From positions 310,001 to 374,000 of the forward strand of contig DGNO01000003.1 of assembly GCA_002389665.1 (NCBI GenBank): a stretch of DNA of 64,000 nucleotides, written 5' to 3'. This document shows, piece by piece, positions 17,580 through 26,785 of this stretch. The position numbers and the translations under genes were made by a program. This stretch comes from Rhodobiaceae bacterium UBA4490 (GTDB lineage Bacteria; Pseudomonadota; Alphaproteobacteria; Parvibaculales; Parvibaculaceae). The notes under the pieces are model-generated. The model searched no databases and was not told where the DNA came from. It saw nothing but the letters and a program-made list of their open reading frames with translations. Within the stretch, counting starts at the first letter, position 1, and the number at the start of each line of letters is the position of its first letter.

Positions 17580-18308
17580 GTGAGCGACATGCTGAACGAG
17601 CCTGAAAACGTTCTGGAAAACCGGCAAGCGAGCCCGGACTTTTCCCATGTCGATACCTGGATTTTCGATCTCGACAACACGCTTTATCCCGCGCGCTGCA
17701 ATCTTTTCGCGCAGGTCGATCAGCGCATGAGCGCCTTCATTGCCGATTATCTGCAGGTCGACCGCGTGGAGGCGCGCCGCATCCAGAAACTTTATTATGT
17801 CGAGCATGGCACGACCCTGAACGGGCTGATGAAAGAACACGGCATGAAGCCGGAAGCCTTTCTCGATTATGTGCATGATATCGACGTTTCGATGCTGGAG
17901 GCCAATAAGCGCCTTTCCAAAGCCATCGACCGGCTGAAGGGGCGCAAGCTCGTCCTGACCAATGGCAGCCGCGGCCATGCGCTGAATGTGACGGGCCAAC
18001 TCGGGCTCACAGAGCATTTCGACGAATTTTACGGCATCGAGGCGCTCGGCTATTCGCCCAAACCCCATGCCGCCGCCTATGACCGCTTTCTGGAACTGAG
18101 CGGCACCGAGCCCCTGCGCGCGGCGATGTTTGAGGATATCGCCCGCAACCTCGAAGTGCCCCACACGCTCGGCATGACGACGGTCTGGGTGCGCCCGCCG
18201 CTTCACCCGGAAGCCGCCCGCCATGAAAAGCTCGCCCATGAAGGGGCGGACGGCCCCCATGTCCATCACGTCACCGACGCGCTGGAAGATTTCCTCGAAA
18301 CGCTGTAA
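17580..18308 (+). CDS. Pyrimidine 5'-nucleotidase-like HAD hydrolase
   Basis: This cytosolic HAD-superfamily phosphatase (242 aa) resembles yeast Sdt1/Phm8. The nucleophile motif is FDLDNTLYP, motif II is VLTNGSRGH, and motifs III/IV are YSPKPHAAAYDRF and MFEDIARNLEVPH. The small cap with RMSAFIADYLQVDR and YYVEHGTTLNGLM is typical of that subgroup, whose members dephosphorylate UMP/CMP or related nucleotides. GTG at 17580 is used because GGAG lies 7 nt upstream. In many rhizobial genomes this gene lies next to argB and dapD, as it nearly does here. Confidence 0.88.
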   Translation: MSDMLNEPENVLENRQASPDFSHVDTWIFDLDNTLYPARCNLFAQVDQRMSAFIADYLQVDRVEARRIQKLYYVEHGTTLNGLMKEHGMKPEAFLDYVHDIDVSMLEANKRLSKAIDRLKGRKLVLTNGSRGHALNVTGQLGLTEHFDEFYGIEALGYSPKPHAAAYDRFLELSGTEPLRAAMFEDIARNLEVPHTLGMTTVWVRPPLHPEAARHEKLAHEGADGPHVHHVTDALEDFLETL

Positions 18309-18539
18309 GGCCGCCAAGCTCACTTTTCGGCCCTTTTTCCCCGGCCACTCCTGCGCCGGATACGCACAGGTTCCCGGCAGATCGCTCCTGAGCTATCATT
18401 CGATTCGCGCAGAGCCCGCGCCTCCCCCCTCCGCCGGGAAAGTATCTTTCCATACAGGGCCTTCAAACCGCTCAGCCAACTATTCGGGCACCGCGCATAA
18501 GGAGGGATTGCGATCATCGCCCGCAATAGGAGGTTTGAG

Positions 18540-19256
18540 ATGAAACTTTCTGCACCGGTTTACCGACTGAAGCGCAAAGCCAAACTTTTATCCCGGCAAG
18601 AAAAAATCCCGCTACATCAGGCGCTCGACACGATCGCCGCGCAAGAGGGCTATCCCGGCGGCTGGAGCCTGCTTGCCGCAAAACATTCGGCATCCGCCTC
18701 ATCTGCCAAATTATTCAGGCGCCTGGAACCGGGCGATTTGGTTCTGGTGGGCGCGCGGCCGAACCACGGCAAGACCCTTTTAAGTCTCGAGCTTGCCGCC
18801 GAAGCAGTAAATGCGGGTAATCGGGCGGCTTTCTTCACGCTCGAATATACGGCAGCGGACGTCGAAGAACGGCTGGATATTCTGGGCGCGATGCGTGACG
18901 AGGCCAGGTCAATGTTCCAGATCGACTGCTCGGACGCGATCCATGCCGCCTACATCGAAGACAGAATGGCGGCAACCCCTCGCGGCACCCTTATCGCCGT
19001 AGATTATCTTCAACTGCTTGACCAAAAACGCGAGACACCCGAGCTGTCCTTGCAAGTCCGCTCTCTGAAAGAGTTTGCCCGGCACAAAGGCCTCATCATC
19101 GTCATGATTGCCCAGATCGACCGGACATATGACTCTGCCGCCAAATCCTTCCCAAGTATTGAGGATGTCCGGCTGCCCAACAGACTTGATCTGACACTTT
19201 TTAACAAAGCCTGTTTTCTACAGAACGGGGAAATTCAGTTTCATACGATAAACTAG
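18540..19256 (+). CDS. Stand-alone DnaB-type RecA-fold ATPase with a small N-terminal domain
   Basis: The 238-residue product has a Walker A motif (VGARPNHGKTLLS), a Walker B motif in the DnaB style (LIAVDYLQLL) and a following motif (IVMIAQIDRTYD ... FPSIEDVRLP) that mirrors the DnaB sensor/H4 region. It lacks the DnaB N-terminal primase-binding domain and linker. Instead there is a ~45-residue basic N-terminal segment (LKRKAKLLSRQEKIPLHQAL to GGWSLLAAK). Similar proteins in alphaproteobacteria are usually labelled 'DNA helicase' without experimental support. The AGGAGG site is excellent. It interrupts the usual nucleotidase-dapD neighbourhood, with 231 bp before and 182 bp after it. The role is unknown. 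Confidence 0.8.
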   Translation: MKLSAPVYRLKRKAKLLSRQEKIPLHQALDTIAAQEGYPGGWSLLAAKHSASASSAKLFRRLEPGDLVLVGARPNHGKTLLSLELAAEAVNAGNRAAFFTLEYTAADVEERLDILGAMRDEARSMFQIDCSDAIHAAYIEDRMAATPRGTLIAVDYLQLLDQKRETPELSLQVRSLKEFARHKGLIIVMIAQIDRTYDSAAKSFPSIEDVRLPNRLDLTLFNKACFLQNGEIQFHTIN

Positions 19257-19374
19257 CCTGCGGGCCGGTTACCTCTTTTGCCGTGCGCCGCCGCCCGGTG
19301 TGCGGCGAAAGGGGCACTGGCCTTCCTTCTGGCTTTCCGGCTCTTTCCCCTGCCCTCTGCCGCCCCCTCCTTTG

Positions 19375-19402
19375 TTGACAGATCGGGGCAGGCCGCTATC
19401 TT
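19375..19402 (+). promoter_or_regulatory. Sigma-70-type promoter of dapD
   Basis: A perfect -35 box TTGACA (19375-19380) is followed after 16 bp by TATCTT (19397-19402). The dapD ATG lies 37 bp downstream, with AAAGGAC as ribosome site. The location directly before a biosynthetic gene and the perfect -35 support it. Confidence 0.65.
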
Positions 19403-19438
19403 GCCCGCCGATCCCCATGCCGAGCAAAGGACATCTTC

Positions 19439-20281
19439 ATGAGCGCCGACCTTAAATCCGTCATCGAAGAGGCTTTCGAAGCCCGCGACACGATTTCGAC
19501 CTCCACGCAAGGCGACGTGCGTGAGGCGGTGGACGAAGCGCTCAATCTGCTCGACAAAGGCGAGGCGCGCGTTGCGGAAAAATCCGGCAAGGACTGGACC
19601 GTCAATCAGTGGCTGAAAAAGGCCGTGCTGCTCTCCTTCCGCCTCAACGCGATGGAGCCCATCAAGGGCGGGCCCGGCGAGAACACAACCTGGTGGGACA
19701 AAGTCCCCTCCAAATTCGAAGGCTGGGGCGCCAATCAGTTCACGGCCGCCGGTTTCCGCGCCGTGCCGAACTGTGTCGTGCGCCGCTCGGCCTATATTGC
19801 GCCCGGCGTCGTGCTGATGCCCTCCTTCGTCAATCTCGGCGCCTATGTGGATGAAGGCACGATGGTCGACACCTGGGCGACGGTCGGCTCCTGCGCGCAG
19901 ATCGGCAAGCATGTGCATATTTCCGGTGGCGCGGGCATTGGCGGCGTCCTGGAGCCGCTGCAGGCCGGCCCCGTGATCATCGAGGACAATTGCTTCATCG
20001 GCGCGCGCTCGGAAGTCGCCGAAGGTGTGGTGGTGCGCGAAGGCTCGGTGCTTTCCATGGGCGTTTTCATCACCGCCTCCACGAAAATCATCAACCGCGA
20101 GACGGGCGAAGTGCATATGGGCGAAGTGCCGCCCTTCTCCGTCGTCGTGCCAGGCTCGCTGCCGGGCAAACCGCTTCCCGACGGCACGCCGGGCCCGAGC
20201 CTTTACTGCGCCGTCATCGTGAAGACGGTGGACGAGAAAACCCGCGCCAAAACCTCCCCGAACGAGCTGCTGCGCGACTGA
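19439..20281 (+). CDS. dapD: 2,3,4,5-tetrahydropyridine-2,6-dicarboxylate N-succinyltransferase
   Basis: DapD transfers succinyl from succinyl-CoA to tetrahydrodipicolinate in the succinylase branch of lysine and diaminopimelate synthesis. The 280-residue length is near the family norm. Visible are the N-terminal helical domain, the WWDKVPSKF segment, and a left-handed beta-helix of hexapeptide repeats ([24 protein letters not shown] turns through [15 protein letters not shown]) ending in VVPGSLPG. It acts as a cytosolic trimer. It precedes dapE, the enzyme two steps later, from which it is separated by ~220 bp holding two palindromic repeat units. Confidence 0.96.
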   Translation: MSADLKSVIEEAFEARDTISTSTQGDVREAVDEALNLLDKGEARVAEKSGKDWTVNQWLKKAVLLSFRLNAMEPIKGGPGENTTWWDKVPSKFEGWGANQFTAAGFRAVPNCVVRRSAYIAPGVVLMPSFVNLGAYVDEGTMVDTWATVGSCAQIGKHVHISGGAGIGGVLEPLQAGPVIIEDNCFIGARSEVAEGVVVREGSVLSMGVFITASTKIINRETGEVHMGEVPPFSVVVPGSLPGKPLPDGTPGPSLYCAVIVKTVDEKTRAKTSPNELLRD

Positions 20282-20348
20282 GGCACTAGGAACTTAGGGG
20301 GGAGCGCGCCGTTCCCATCCGGCGCAAAGCCGCATCACACTCGGCTCT

Positions 20349-20431
20349 CATCCCGGCCCCCGTGCCGGGATCCACAAAAGCCTGTGGGCACCGAAACCCC
20401 TCATGGACCCCGGGACAAGCCCGGGGTGACA
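20349..20431. repeat. Pair of interspersed palindromic repeat units (copy A)
   Basis: Two imperfect palindromes lie in tandem: 20349-20374 (ATCCCGGC...GCCGGGAT) and 20404-20431 (GGACCCCGGG, spacer, CCCGGGGTGACA). The second unit is nearly identical to one at 28205-28233 and related to one at 32606-32635. These resemble the intergenic palindromic elements common in alphaproteobacterial genomes. Here they lie between co-directional dapD and dapE. Confidence 0.8.
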
Positions 20432-20501
20432 CGCCTCATTTGTAGCTGCCGTTCCAAACCGCGAATTGACGCCCCGCCCGCCACCGGCTACATCCGAGGG
20501 C

Positions 20502-21680
20502 ATGGCACAGGCATCTTCCCCTTCGCAGCCCCTCGATCCGGTCGCTTTTGCCGCCGAACTGATCCGCTGCCCCTCCGTCACCCCTGAAGAAGGCGGCGCG
20601 CTCGATCTATTGCAGGCGCGCCTTGAGGCGCTGGGCTTTACCTGCACGCGCCTGCCCTTTTCCGATGAGGGGACGCCCGATGTGGACAATCTTTATGCCC
20701 GCATCGGCACGGAAGGCCCGAATTTCTGTTTTGCCGGGCACACGGATGTGGTGCCGGTCGGCGATGAAGCAGCCTGGAGCGCCGATCCCTTTGGCGGGGA
20801 AATCAGGGACGGCGTGCTTTTCGGGCGCGGGGCAACGGATATGAAAAGCGCGATTGCCGCTTTTGCCGCCGCCGCCGAGCGTGTTCTCAAAGAGGGCAAG
20901 CCCAAAGGCTCGATCTCTTTTCTCATCACCGGCGATGAAGAAGGCCCGGCCGTCAACGGCACGCAGAAGATGCTGGACTGGTGCGCGGCCCATGGCGAGG
21001 TGATCGACGATTGCCTCGTCGGCGAGCCCACGAACCCGCGCGCCCTTGGCGATATGATCAAGATCGGCCGGCGCGGCTCGGTCAATGGCTGGCTCACCGC
21101 TTACGGCGCGCAGGGCCATGTCGCTTACCCGCACCTCGCCGACAATCCCGTGCCGCGCATGGCGGCGATGCTCTCGGCTTTGGCCGGTCTCAAGCTCGAT
21201 GAAGGGACCGATCACTTCCAGCCATCCAATCTGGAAATCACCACGGTCGATGTCGGCAACAGTGCGACCAATGTCATTCCGGCGGAAGTGCGCGCCCATT
21301 TCAATATCCGCTTCAACGATCTGCAAACCGCAGAGGGGCTTGAAGTGCTGGTGCGCGACGTCCTCGACAAAGTGTGTCAGGAGATGGGCGGCAGCTACGA
21401 TCTTGTCTTCAAGAAAAGCGGCGATGCATTCCTCACCGCGCCGGGCCGGCTTTCCGATATCGTTGCCGGCGCCGTCGAAAAAGTGACGGGCCGGGCGCCC
21501 GAGCTTTCCACCTCCGGCGGCACGTCGGATGCGCGCTTCATTAAAAACCACGCACGGGTCATCGAATTCGGCCTTGTCAGCCAGAGCATGCACAAGGTGG
21601 ACGAGCACATCGCGGTCAAAGATATCGAGCAGCTGACCGATATTTACGAAGCGGTGCTGCGCGGCTATTTCGGAACCTGA
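20502..21680 (+). CDS. dapE: Succinyl-diaminopimelate desuccinylase
   Basis: DapE removes succinate from N-succinyl-LL-diaminopimelate, feeding peptidoglycan and lysine synthesis. This M20-family dinuclear zinc enzyme (392 aa) shows the metal ligands in [12 protein letters not shown] and [11 protein letters not shown], the catalytic glutamates in [18 protein letters not shown], the dimerisation-domain motif [20 protein letters not shown] and the final [10 protein letters not shown] with a late His. The ATG at 20502 is the likely start, because codons further upstream (TTG at 20466) have no ribosome site. It is followed after 3 bp by a membrane protein gene and then murI. Confidence 0.95.
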   Translation: MAQASSPSQPLDPVAFAAELIRCPSVTPEEGGALDLLQARLEALGFTCTRLPFSDEGTPDVDNLYARIGTEGPNFCFAGHTDVVPVGDEAAWSADPFGGEIRDGVLFGRGATDMKSAIAAFAAAAERVLKEGKPKGSISFLITGDEEGPAVNGTQKMLDWCAAHGEVIDDCLVGEPTNPRALGDMIKIGRRGSVNGWLTAYGAQGHVAYPHLADNPVPRMAAMLSALAGLKLDEGTDHFQPSNLEITTVDVGNSATNVIPAEVRAHFNIRFNDLQTAEGLEVLVRDVLDKVCQEMGGSYDLVFKKSGDAFLTAPGRLSDIVAGAVEKVTGRAPELSTSGGTSDARFIKNHARVIEFGLVSQSMHKVDEHIAVKDIEQLTDIYEAVLRGYFGT

Positions 21681-21683
21681 CTC

Positions 21684-22271
21684 ATGCCAAGCCTCGATGA
21701 AATGCTTCAAGCGCTGCGCGGTGCCATCGGTATCGCCCTTGGCGATGAAAACGCCATGCGTCATTTTGAGGTCAGCACCGAGGCTTTTTTCCGCTCCTTC
21801 TTCGCGTTCATCCCCGCCCTGCCCTTCTACCTGCTGATCACCACGGCGGAATGGCGCATCATTTCCGAAACGCCGGAAGTGACGCTGGCGCTCGATAAAA
21901 GCGGCTTCCTCCTCGCCCAATTTTTAAGCGCGGCGCTTTCCTGGATCGTCTTCCCGGTGGTTCTCGGTATTCTGGCGCGGCCCTTCGCCATCACGCGCAG
22001 CTACGCGCAATACATCATCGCTTATAATTGGGCGAGCCTGCCGGTGCTGGCCGCGATTTCCTTTCCCTTCCTTCTTTTCAGTATCGGCATGCTGCCGAAA
22101 GAAGGGGTGACGTTCATTCATCTCTTTCTCTTGCTCGGCGTTCTCTGGTACCGCTGGAAAATCGCGCTGACCGCCCTTGGCCGGGGCGCGGGGCTTGCCG
22201 CAGGCATCGTCCTGCTTGATATCGGGACCGAAATCATGGTCGAGTTCGCCATAGGCACGGCGTTCTTTTAA
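21684..22271 (+). CDS. Uncharacterised multi-spanning membrane protein (possibly Yip1-like)
   Basis: This 195-residue protein has about five hydrophobic segments: FFRSFFAFIPALPFYLLITT, LLAQFLSAALSWIVFPVVLG, SLPVLAAISFPFLLFSIGML, VTFIHLFLLLGVLWY and LAAGIVLLDIGTE. It opens with a short amphipathic region (SLDEMLQALRGAIGIALGDE). The pattern of four to five helices with a YAQYIIAYNWAS motif between helices recalls Yip1/YesK-like proteins, but no catalytic or ligand motif is visible. It begins 3 bp after dapE and ends 37 bp before murI, so it is probably in a cell-wall-precursor operon. The function is unknown. Confidence 0.75.
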   Translation: MPSLDEMLQALRGAIGIALGDENAMRHFEVSTEAFFRSFFAFIPALPFYLLITTAEWRIISETPEVTLALDKSGFLLAQFLSAALSWIVFPVVLGILARPFAITRSYAQYIIAYNWASLPVLAAISFPFLLFSIGMLPKEGVTFIHLFLLLGVLWYRWKIALTALGRGAGLAAGIVLLDIGTEIMVEFAIGTAFF

Positions 22272-22308
22272 GGCTTCCTTGTAAGATTTTCCGGGGGGGA
22301 CAGGCTTC

Positions 22309-23145
22309 ATGAGCGATAACAGGCCGATCGGCGTTTTCGATTCCGGCATGGGCGGGCTCACCGTCCTTAAAGCCTTGCGCGCGGCGCTGCCGGGTGAAGA
22401 CCTCGTTTATCTCGGCGACACGGCTCGCCTTCCCTACGGCACCAAGAGCGCGGAGACCGTGCGCGCTTATGCGCTCCAAGCCGTGCAGCTTCTCATGAGC
22501 CATGATGTGAAGCTCGTGGTGATCGCCTGCAATACCGCTTCCTCCGTCGCGCTCGAACCGCTTTCAGGCGCGCTCCGCCCCCTCCCGGTTATCGGCGTGG
22601 TGGAACCGGGCGCCGAGGCCGGCTGCGCGGCAACGAAGAACGGGCATATCGCCGTTATCGCCACGGAAAGCACCGTCAAAGGCGGGGCTTATGAACGCGC
22701 CATCCACGCACTGAACAAGGATGCGGAAGTCACGCAGCTTGCCTGCCCGCTTTTCGTTGCGCTGGCCGAAGAAGGTTGGACGGACGGCGAGGTTACCGAA
22801 GGCGCGGTGAAGCGCTACCTCCTGCCGCTTTTCCCGGACGGCGGTGAAGTGCCGGACACGCTGGTACTCGGCTGCACGCATTTTCCCGTTCTGGCGCCGG
22901 CCATCGGCCAGGTGCTGGGCGATAAAGTGACGCTGGTCGATTCCGCCGCCACAACCGCGCGCGCCGTTGCCGCGACGCTTAAGGACAAAGATCTTGCCCA
23001 TGCGCCGGCGGACGAAAAAAGCATCGTGCGCTTCATGGCAACGGATTCGCCCGAGCGCTTTGCCCGGGTGGGCAGCGTCTTTTTCGGAGAGGCGATCGAG
23101 CCGGAAAATGTCGAGCTCGTTGATTTGAAACCGGCGCCCGCCTAA
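22309..23145 (+). CDS. murI: Glutamate racemase
   Basis: MurI makes D-glutamate for peptidoglycan without a cofactor. The 278-residue sequence contains both catalytic cysteines in their usual contexts, VVIACNTASS and VLGCTHFPVL. It also has the N-terminal GVFDSGMGGLTVLKAL, the YLGDTARLPYG loop, and GVVEPGAEAG. A GGGGGGACAGG purine tract precedes the ATG. It lies at the 3' end of the dapD-dapE-membrane protein-murI group and is convergent with truA 6 bp away. Confidence 0.96.
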   Translation: MSDNRPIGVFDSGMGGLTVLKALRAALPGEDLVYLGDTARLPYGTKSAETVRAYALQAVQLLMSHDVKLVVIACNTASSVALEPLSGALRPLPVIGVVEPGAEAGCAATKNGHIAVIATESTVKGGAYERAIHALNKDAEVTQLACPLFVALAEEGWTDGEVTEGAVKRYLLPLFPDGGEVPDTLVLGCTHFPVLAPAIGQVLGDKVTLVDSAATTARAVAATLKDKDLAHAPADEKSIVRFMATDSPERFARVGSVFFGEAIEPENVELVDLKPAPA

Positions 23146-23151
23146 GCCGCC

Positions 23152-23895
23152 TCAGTCTTCGTAATCGACCTGAAAAAGATAAAGCCCTTGCGGCGGGGCG
23201 ACGGGCCCGCAGGCGGCCCGGTCTGCCGCTTCCAGCGCCCGGCGCATATCCGCCGCGCTCCAGCGCCCCTCACCCACCTGTTTCAGTGAGCCCACAATCG
23301 AGCGGACCTGGTTATGGAGGAACGAGCGCGCGCGGCAGACGATCTCGATTTCTTCGCCATAGCGGGAGACCGACACCTCGTCCATCGTCTTGACCGGTGA
23401 TTTCGCCTGGCAATGGGCGGAGCGGAAGGTCGTGAAATCATGTTTGCCGATGAGCACCTGCCCCGCCTCATGCATGGCGGGTGCATCGAGCGGGGCATGG
23501 ACGAGCCAGGCGCGGTCTTTATCCACGGTCAAGGGCGCACGGCGGTTGATGATCCGGTAGCTGTAATGCCGCCGCCTTGCCGAAAAGCGGGCGTCGAAAC
23601 CCACGCCGACTTGTTCCGCGTTTAGAATTGCGACGGCATGAGGCTTGAGATGAAAGTTCACCGCATCGCGCAGCTTGTCCGGGGCCGCCTCTTTTTCAAG
23701 ATCGATATGGGCGACCTGCCCCAGCGCATGCACACCTGAATCCGTACGCCCCGCGCCGAAGACCGTGACCTTTTCTCCGCAAAAGCCTTCGATGGCCGCG
23801 CTCAGCGCATCCTGCACGGCGCGCCGGTCCGCCTGGGACTGCCAGCCGTTAAAGTGTGTGCCGTCATATTCAATGGTAAGCTTGTAGCGGGGCAT
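23152..23895 (-). CDS. truA: tRNA pseudouridine synthase A
   Basis: TruA converts uridines 38-40 of the tRNA anticodon stem to pseudouridine. The catalytic aspartate lies in [18 protein letters not shown]. Other family motifs are [10 protein letters not shown] at the N-terminus, [19 protein letters not shown] and [13 protein letters not shown]. Its start overlaps the last base of the fmt stop (TGATG), giving translational coupling. With fmt and def it forms a minus-strand def-fmt-truA set concerned with translation start and tRNA modification. Confidence 0.96.
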   Translation of the reverse strand: MPRYKLTIEYDGTHFNGWQSQADRRAVQDALSAAIEGFCGEKVTVFGAGRTDSGVHALGQVAHIDLEKEAAPDKLRDAVNFHLKPHAVAILNAEQVGVGFDARFSARRRHYSYRIINRRAPLTVDKDRAWLVHAPLDAPAMHEAGQVLIGKHDFTTFRSAHCQAKSPVKTMDEVSVSRYGEEIEIVCRARSFLHNQVRSIVGSLKQVGEGRWSAADMRRALEAADRAACGPVAPPQGLYLFQVDYED

Positions 23896-24839
23896 CAGGC
23901 GAGCCTTTCGCCTTTTTGCAGCGGAAAGCCGCGCAGAAACTCTTCCGCGCTTACCGCGCCCTTGCCCGCCCGCTGCACTTCAAGGAGCTGCAATGCGCCC
24001 TCGCCGCAGGCAATGGTAAGCCCCTCCAGCACCGTGCCGGGCTCGTCCTTGCCGCTACTTAGGTCCTCCACAGGCCGGGCTCTCAGAACTTTCACCCGCT
24101 CGCTCTTGCCCTTGCGGGCCATCTCGAAAAAGGCGCCGGGGAAAGGCGTCAGCCCCCTGATATGCGCATCGAGCTCGCGGGCCGGGCGCTGCCAATCGAT
24201 GCGCGCTTCCGTCTTTTCGATCTTATGGGCATAGGTCACGCCTTCGTCTGCCTGGGGCGTTGCTTCCAGCGTGCCCCGGGAAAGAGCGGCAAGGGCGCGC
24301 ACCATCAAATCGGCGCCCCGGCGGGAAAGCTCGTCATGAAGGCTGCCCGCCGTCTCTTCCGGTCCGATGGGCACATGCTCGGCCAGCAGCACGGGGCCGG
24401 TATCGAGCCCTGCTTCCATCTGCATGACCATGACGCCTGTCTCCGCATCCCCCGCCATGATGGCGCGCTGAATGGGCGCGGCGCCCCGCCAGCGGGGCAA
24501 AAGCGAGGCATGAAGATTGAGGCAGCCGAGGCGCGGGGCATCCAACACCGCCTGCGGCAGAATAAGCCCATAGGCAACGACCACCGCCACATCGAGATCG
24601 AGCGCCGCAAATGCCTCCTGCTCGGCTGCGTCTTTTAGCGAGCGGGGCGTGCGCACCTTAATGCCGTTTTCCTCGGCAAAAAGATGGACCGGGGATTTCT
24701 TCTCTTCCATGCCCCGGCCGGCTTTCCTCGGCGGCTGGGAATAGACGGCCACGACCTCATGGCCGGCGGCCAGAAGCTCGCCCAGCACCGGGACGGAAAA
24801 ATCGGGTGTGCCCATAAAGGCGATGCGAAGTGCGCTCAT
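23895..24839 (-). CDS. fmt: Methionyl-tRNA formyltransferase
   Basis: Fmt formylates the initiator Met-tRNA using 10-formyltetrahydrofolate. At 314 residues it has the expected length. It shows the N-terminal [12 protein letters not shown], the folate-binding and catalytic region [10 protein letters not shown] ... [19 protein letters not shown] with the catalytic Asn and His, [20 protein letters not shown], and a C-terminal OB-fold domain (~210 onward) that contacts tRNA. It is 63 bp downstream of def, the enzyme that later removes the formyl group, and overlaps truA. Confidence 0.97.
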   Translation of the reverse strand: MSALRIAFMGTPDFSVPVLGELLAAGHEVVAVYSQPPRKAGRGMEEKKSPVHLFAEENGIKVRTPRSLKDAAEQEAFAALDLDVAVVVAYGLILPQAVLDAPRLGCLNLHASLLPRWRGAAPIQRAIMAGDAETGVMVMQMEAGLDTGPVLLAEHVPIGPEETAGSLHDELSRRGADLMVRALAALSRGTLEATPQADEGVTYAHKIEKTEARIDWQRPARELDAHIRGLTPFPGAFFEMARKGKSERVKVLRARPVEDLSSGKDEPGTVLEGLTIACGEGALQLLEVQRAGKGAVSAEEFLRGFPLQKGERLA

Positions 24840-24902
24840 GAAAGGTGAGTAGCGCGGGCGGGGCCTCTCCGCAAGCCTGCGGCCCCCAAAGGCAAGGCGG
24901 CG

Positions 24903-25421
24903 TCAGGCCAGTTCCTTGTGGCGCTTCAGTTTCTGGACCTTTTTGATGGCCCGGTCGCGCTTGAGGCGGGAGAGGTAATCGATGAACAGCACCCCTTCCA
25001 GATGGTCCATCTCATGCTGGATGCAGGTGGCAAGCAGCCCATCGCATTCCAGCACCTGTTCCTTGCCTTCATAATCGAGGAATTTCACGGTCGCCTCTGC
25101 CGGCCGCTCCACTTCCTCGTAATATTCAGGCACGGAAAGGCAGCCTTCCTCGTAAACGGCTTTGTCGTCCGAGCGCCAGGTGATCTCGGGATTGACGAAA
25201 TAGCGCGGCTGCGGCTCTTCATCCTCCCGGGCAAGGTCCATGACGATGACGCGCAAAGGCTCGCCCACCTGAATGGCGGCAAGGCCGATACCGGGGGCAG
25301 CATACATGGTCTCCAGCATGTCGTCCATCAGCGCGCGCAAAGCGTCATCCACCTTCTCCACAGGCTTGGAAACCTGCTTCAGGCGGGGGTCGGGCGCGGT
25401 GATGATCTCTCTGATGGCCAT
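24903..25421 (-). CDS. def: Peptide deformylase
   Basis: Def removes the formyl group from new proteins using a bound metal ion (Fe2+ or Zn2+). All three family motifs are present in 172 residues: [10 protein letters not shown] (motif 1), EEGCLSVP (motif 2, Cys ligand) and [11 protein letters not shown] (motif 3, two His ligands and the catalytic Glu). The basic tail ([19 protein letters not shown]) is common in alphaproteobacterial forms. It heads the def-fmt-truA set and is divergent from rmuC. No Shine-Dalgarno sequence is close to the ATG. Confidence 0.97.
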   Translation of the reverse strand: MAIREIITAPDPRLKQVSKPVEKVDDALRALMDDMLETMYAAPGIGLAAIQVGEPLRVIVMDLAREDEEPQPRYFVNPEITWRSDDKAVYEEGCLSVPEYYEEVERPAEATVKFLDYEGKEQVLECDGLLATCIQHEMDHLEGVLFIDYLSRLKRDRAIKKVQKLKRHKELA

Positions 25422-25606
25422 AAGGGTGAAATAATCTCCCCGCCCCGCCCCGTCAAGCGCGGCTCCGGCCCGTTAAGGGTTAACTGCCTTTATTCCTTGG
25501 GGTTTTGCCATTTCGCACGGCTTTTTGATGGGCAAGGGCCCCGGCATATCTGCAGAGGCGCGGGCCGGGCGGAATCATGTATAGTCGGCGGAAATTCGAG
25601 GTATCC

Positions 25607-26761
25607 ATGGATTTTTCCAGCCCTGACATCTTGATTGCGCTGATTGCCGTGCTCATTGCCGTGCTGGCCGGTTTCTTTGCCGCGCGCTTTTTCGGCAAAG
25701 GCGGCAGGGAGGAAGGCGCAGCGCTTAAAGCATTGATGGAAGCGGAGCTGACCCGCCTTGCCCAGGCTCAGTCCGAGCTGACCGGGCGGCTGCAAAGCCT
25801 TGCCGAAGGCCAGCACGCCACGCAGGAGAGCCTGACCCGCACGCTCAATGAGCGGCTCGATCAGGTCAGTCAGCGCATGGGTCAGAGCCTGACCGATTCC
25901 AGCCAGAAGACGCAGGAAAGCCTCGGCCAGCTGCAGGAACGCCTGGCGCTGATCGACCAGGCGCAGAAAAACCTCAACGAGCTCTCGACCCAGGTCGTGG
26001 GCCTTCAGGACATTCTGGCGAACAAACAGGCGCGCGGGGCTTTCGGGGAAATTCAGCTGAACGACATTATCGTCAATGCGCTCCCGCCCAATGCCTATGC
26101 CTTTCAAACGACGCTGCGCTCAGGCGTGCGGGCGGACTGTCTCCTGCATTTGCCGAACCCGCCCGGCTCCATCGTCATCGATGCGAAATTCCCGCTCGAC
26201 GGCTACCGCGCGATCCGCAATGCGAGCGACGCCCATGCGCAAAAACAGGCCGCAGCCCAATTCAAGCGCGATGTGCTCAAACACGTCAAAGACATTGCCG
26301 AGAAATATATCGTGCCGGGCGAGACGGCGGATTCTGCGCTGATGTTCATGCCCTCCGAAGCGGTTTACGCCGAGCTTCACGCCAGCTTTGCCGATGTGGT
26401 GGACCAGAGCTTCAAACAGAAAGTCTGGATCGTCTCCCCCACCACGCTGATGGCGACGCTCAACACCGTGCGCGCCGTGCTGAAAGACGCGGAGATGCGC
26501 GAGCATGCCCATATCATCCAGCATGAAGTGGCCAAGATGCTGAAAGATGTCGAACGGCTGGACAGCCGCGTCGATAATCTGAAAAAGCATTTCGGCCAGG
26601 CTGAAAAAGACATCAAGGATATCGAGACCTCGACGGCGAAGATCGTGCGCAAGGGCGAGCAGATTGCCGAGGTCGAGTTGGAAGACGCCAAACGCGACGC
26701 GCTGGAAGAAGCGCGCCCGCGCGAGGCACGCAGCCAGAGGGATCTTCTGGCCGGAGAATAA
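25607..26761 (+). CDS. rmuC: DNA recombination protein RmuC homologue
   Basis: This 384-residue protein has an N-terminal membrane segment (DILIALIAVLIAVLAGFFAA), a long coiled-coil region of ~120 residues rich in Q, E and L, and a PD-(D/E)XK-like nuclease domain. That domain holds the family motif GAFGEIQLNDII, SIVIDAKFPLDGYRAI with the acidic and lysine residues, and ALMFMPSEAVYAEL. RmuC limits inversions at short repeats in E. coli, and its biochemical activity is not well defined. The ATG at 25607 is preferred to 25577 because GAGG lies 6 nt before it. It is divergent from def. Confidence 0.93.
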   Translation: MDFSSPDILIALIAVLIAVLAGFFAARFFGKGGREEGAALKALMEAELTRLAQAQSELTGRLQSLAEGQHATQESLTRTLNERLDQVSQRMGQSLTDSSQKTQESLGQLQERLALIDQAQKNLNELSTQVVGLQDILANKQARGAFGEIQLNDIIVNALPPNAYAFQTTLRSGVRADCLLHLPNPPGSIVIDAKFPLDGYRAIRNASDAHAQKQAAAQFKRDVLKHVKDIAEKYIVPGETADSALMFMPSEAVYAELHASFADVVDQSFKQKVWIVSPTTLMATLNTVRAVLKDAEMREHAHIIQHEVAKMLKDVERLDSRVDNLKKHFGQAEKDIKDIETSTAKIVRKGEQIAEVELEDAKRDALEEARPREARSQRDLLAGE

Positions 26762-26785
26762 TCCGCATCATGCGAGGGGGGCTTG

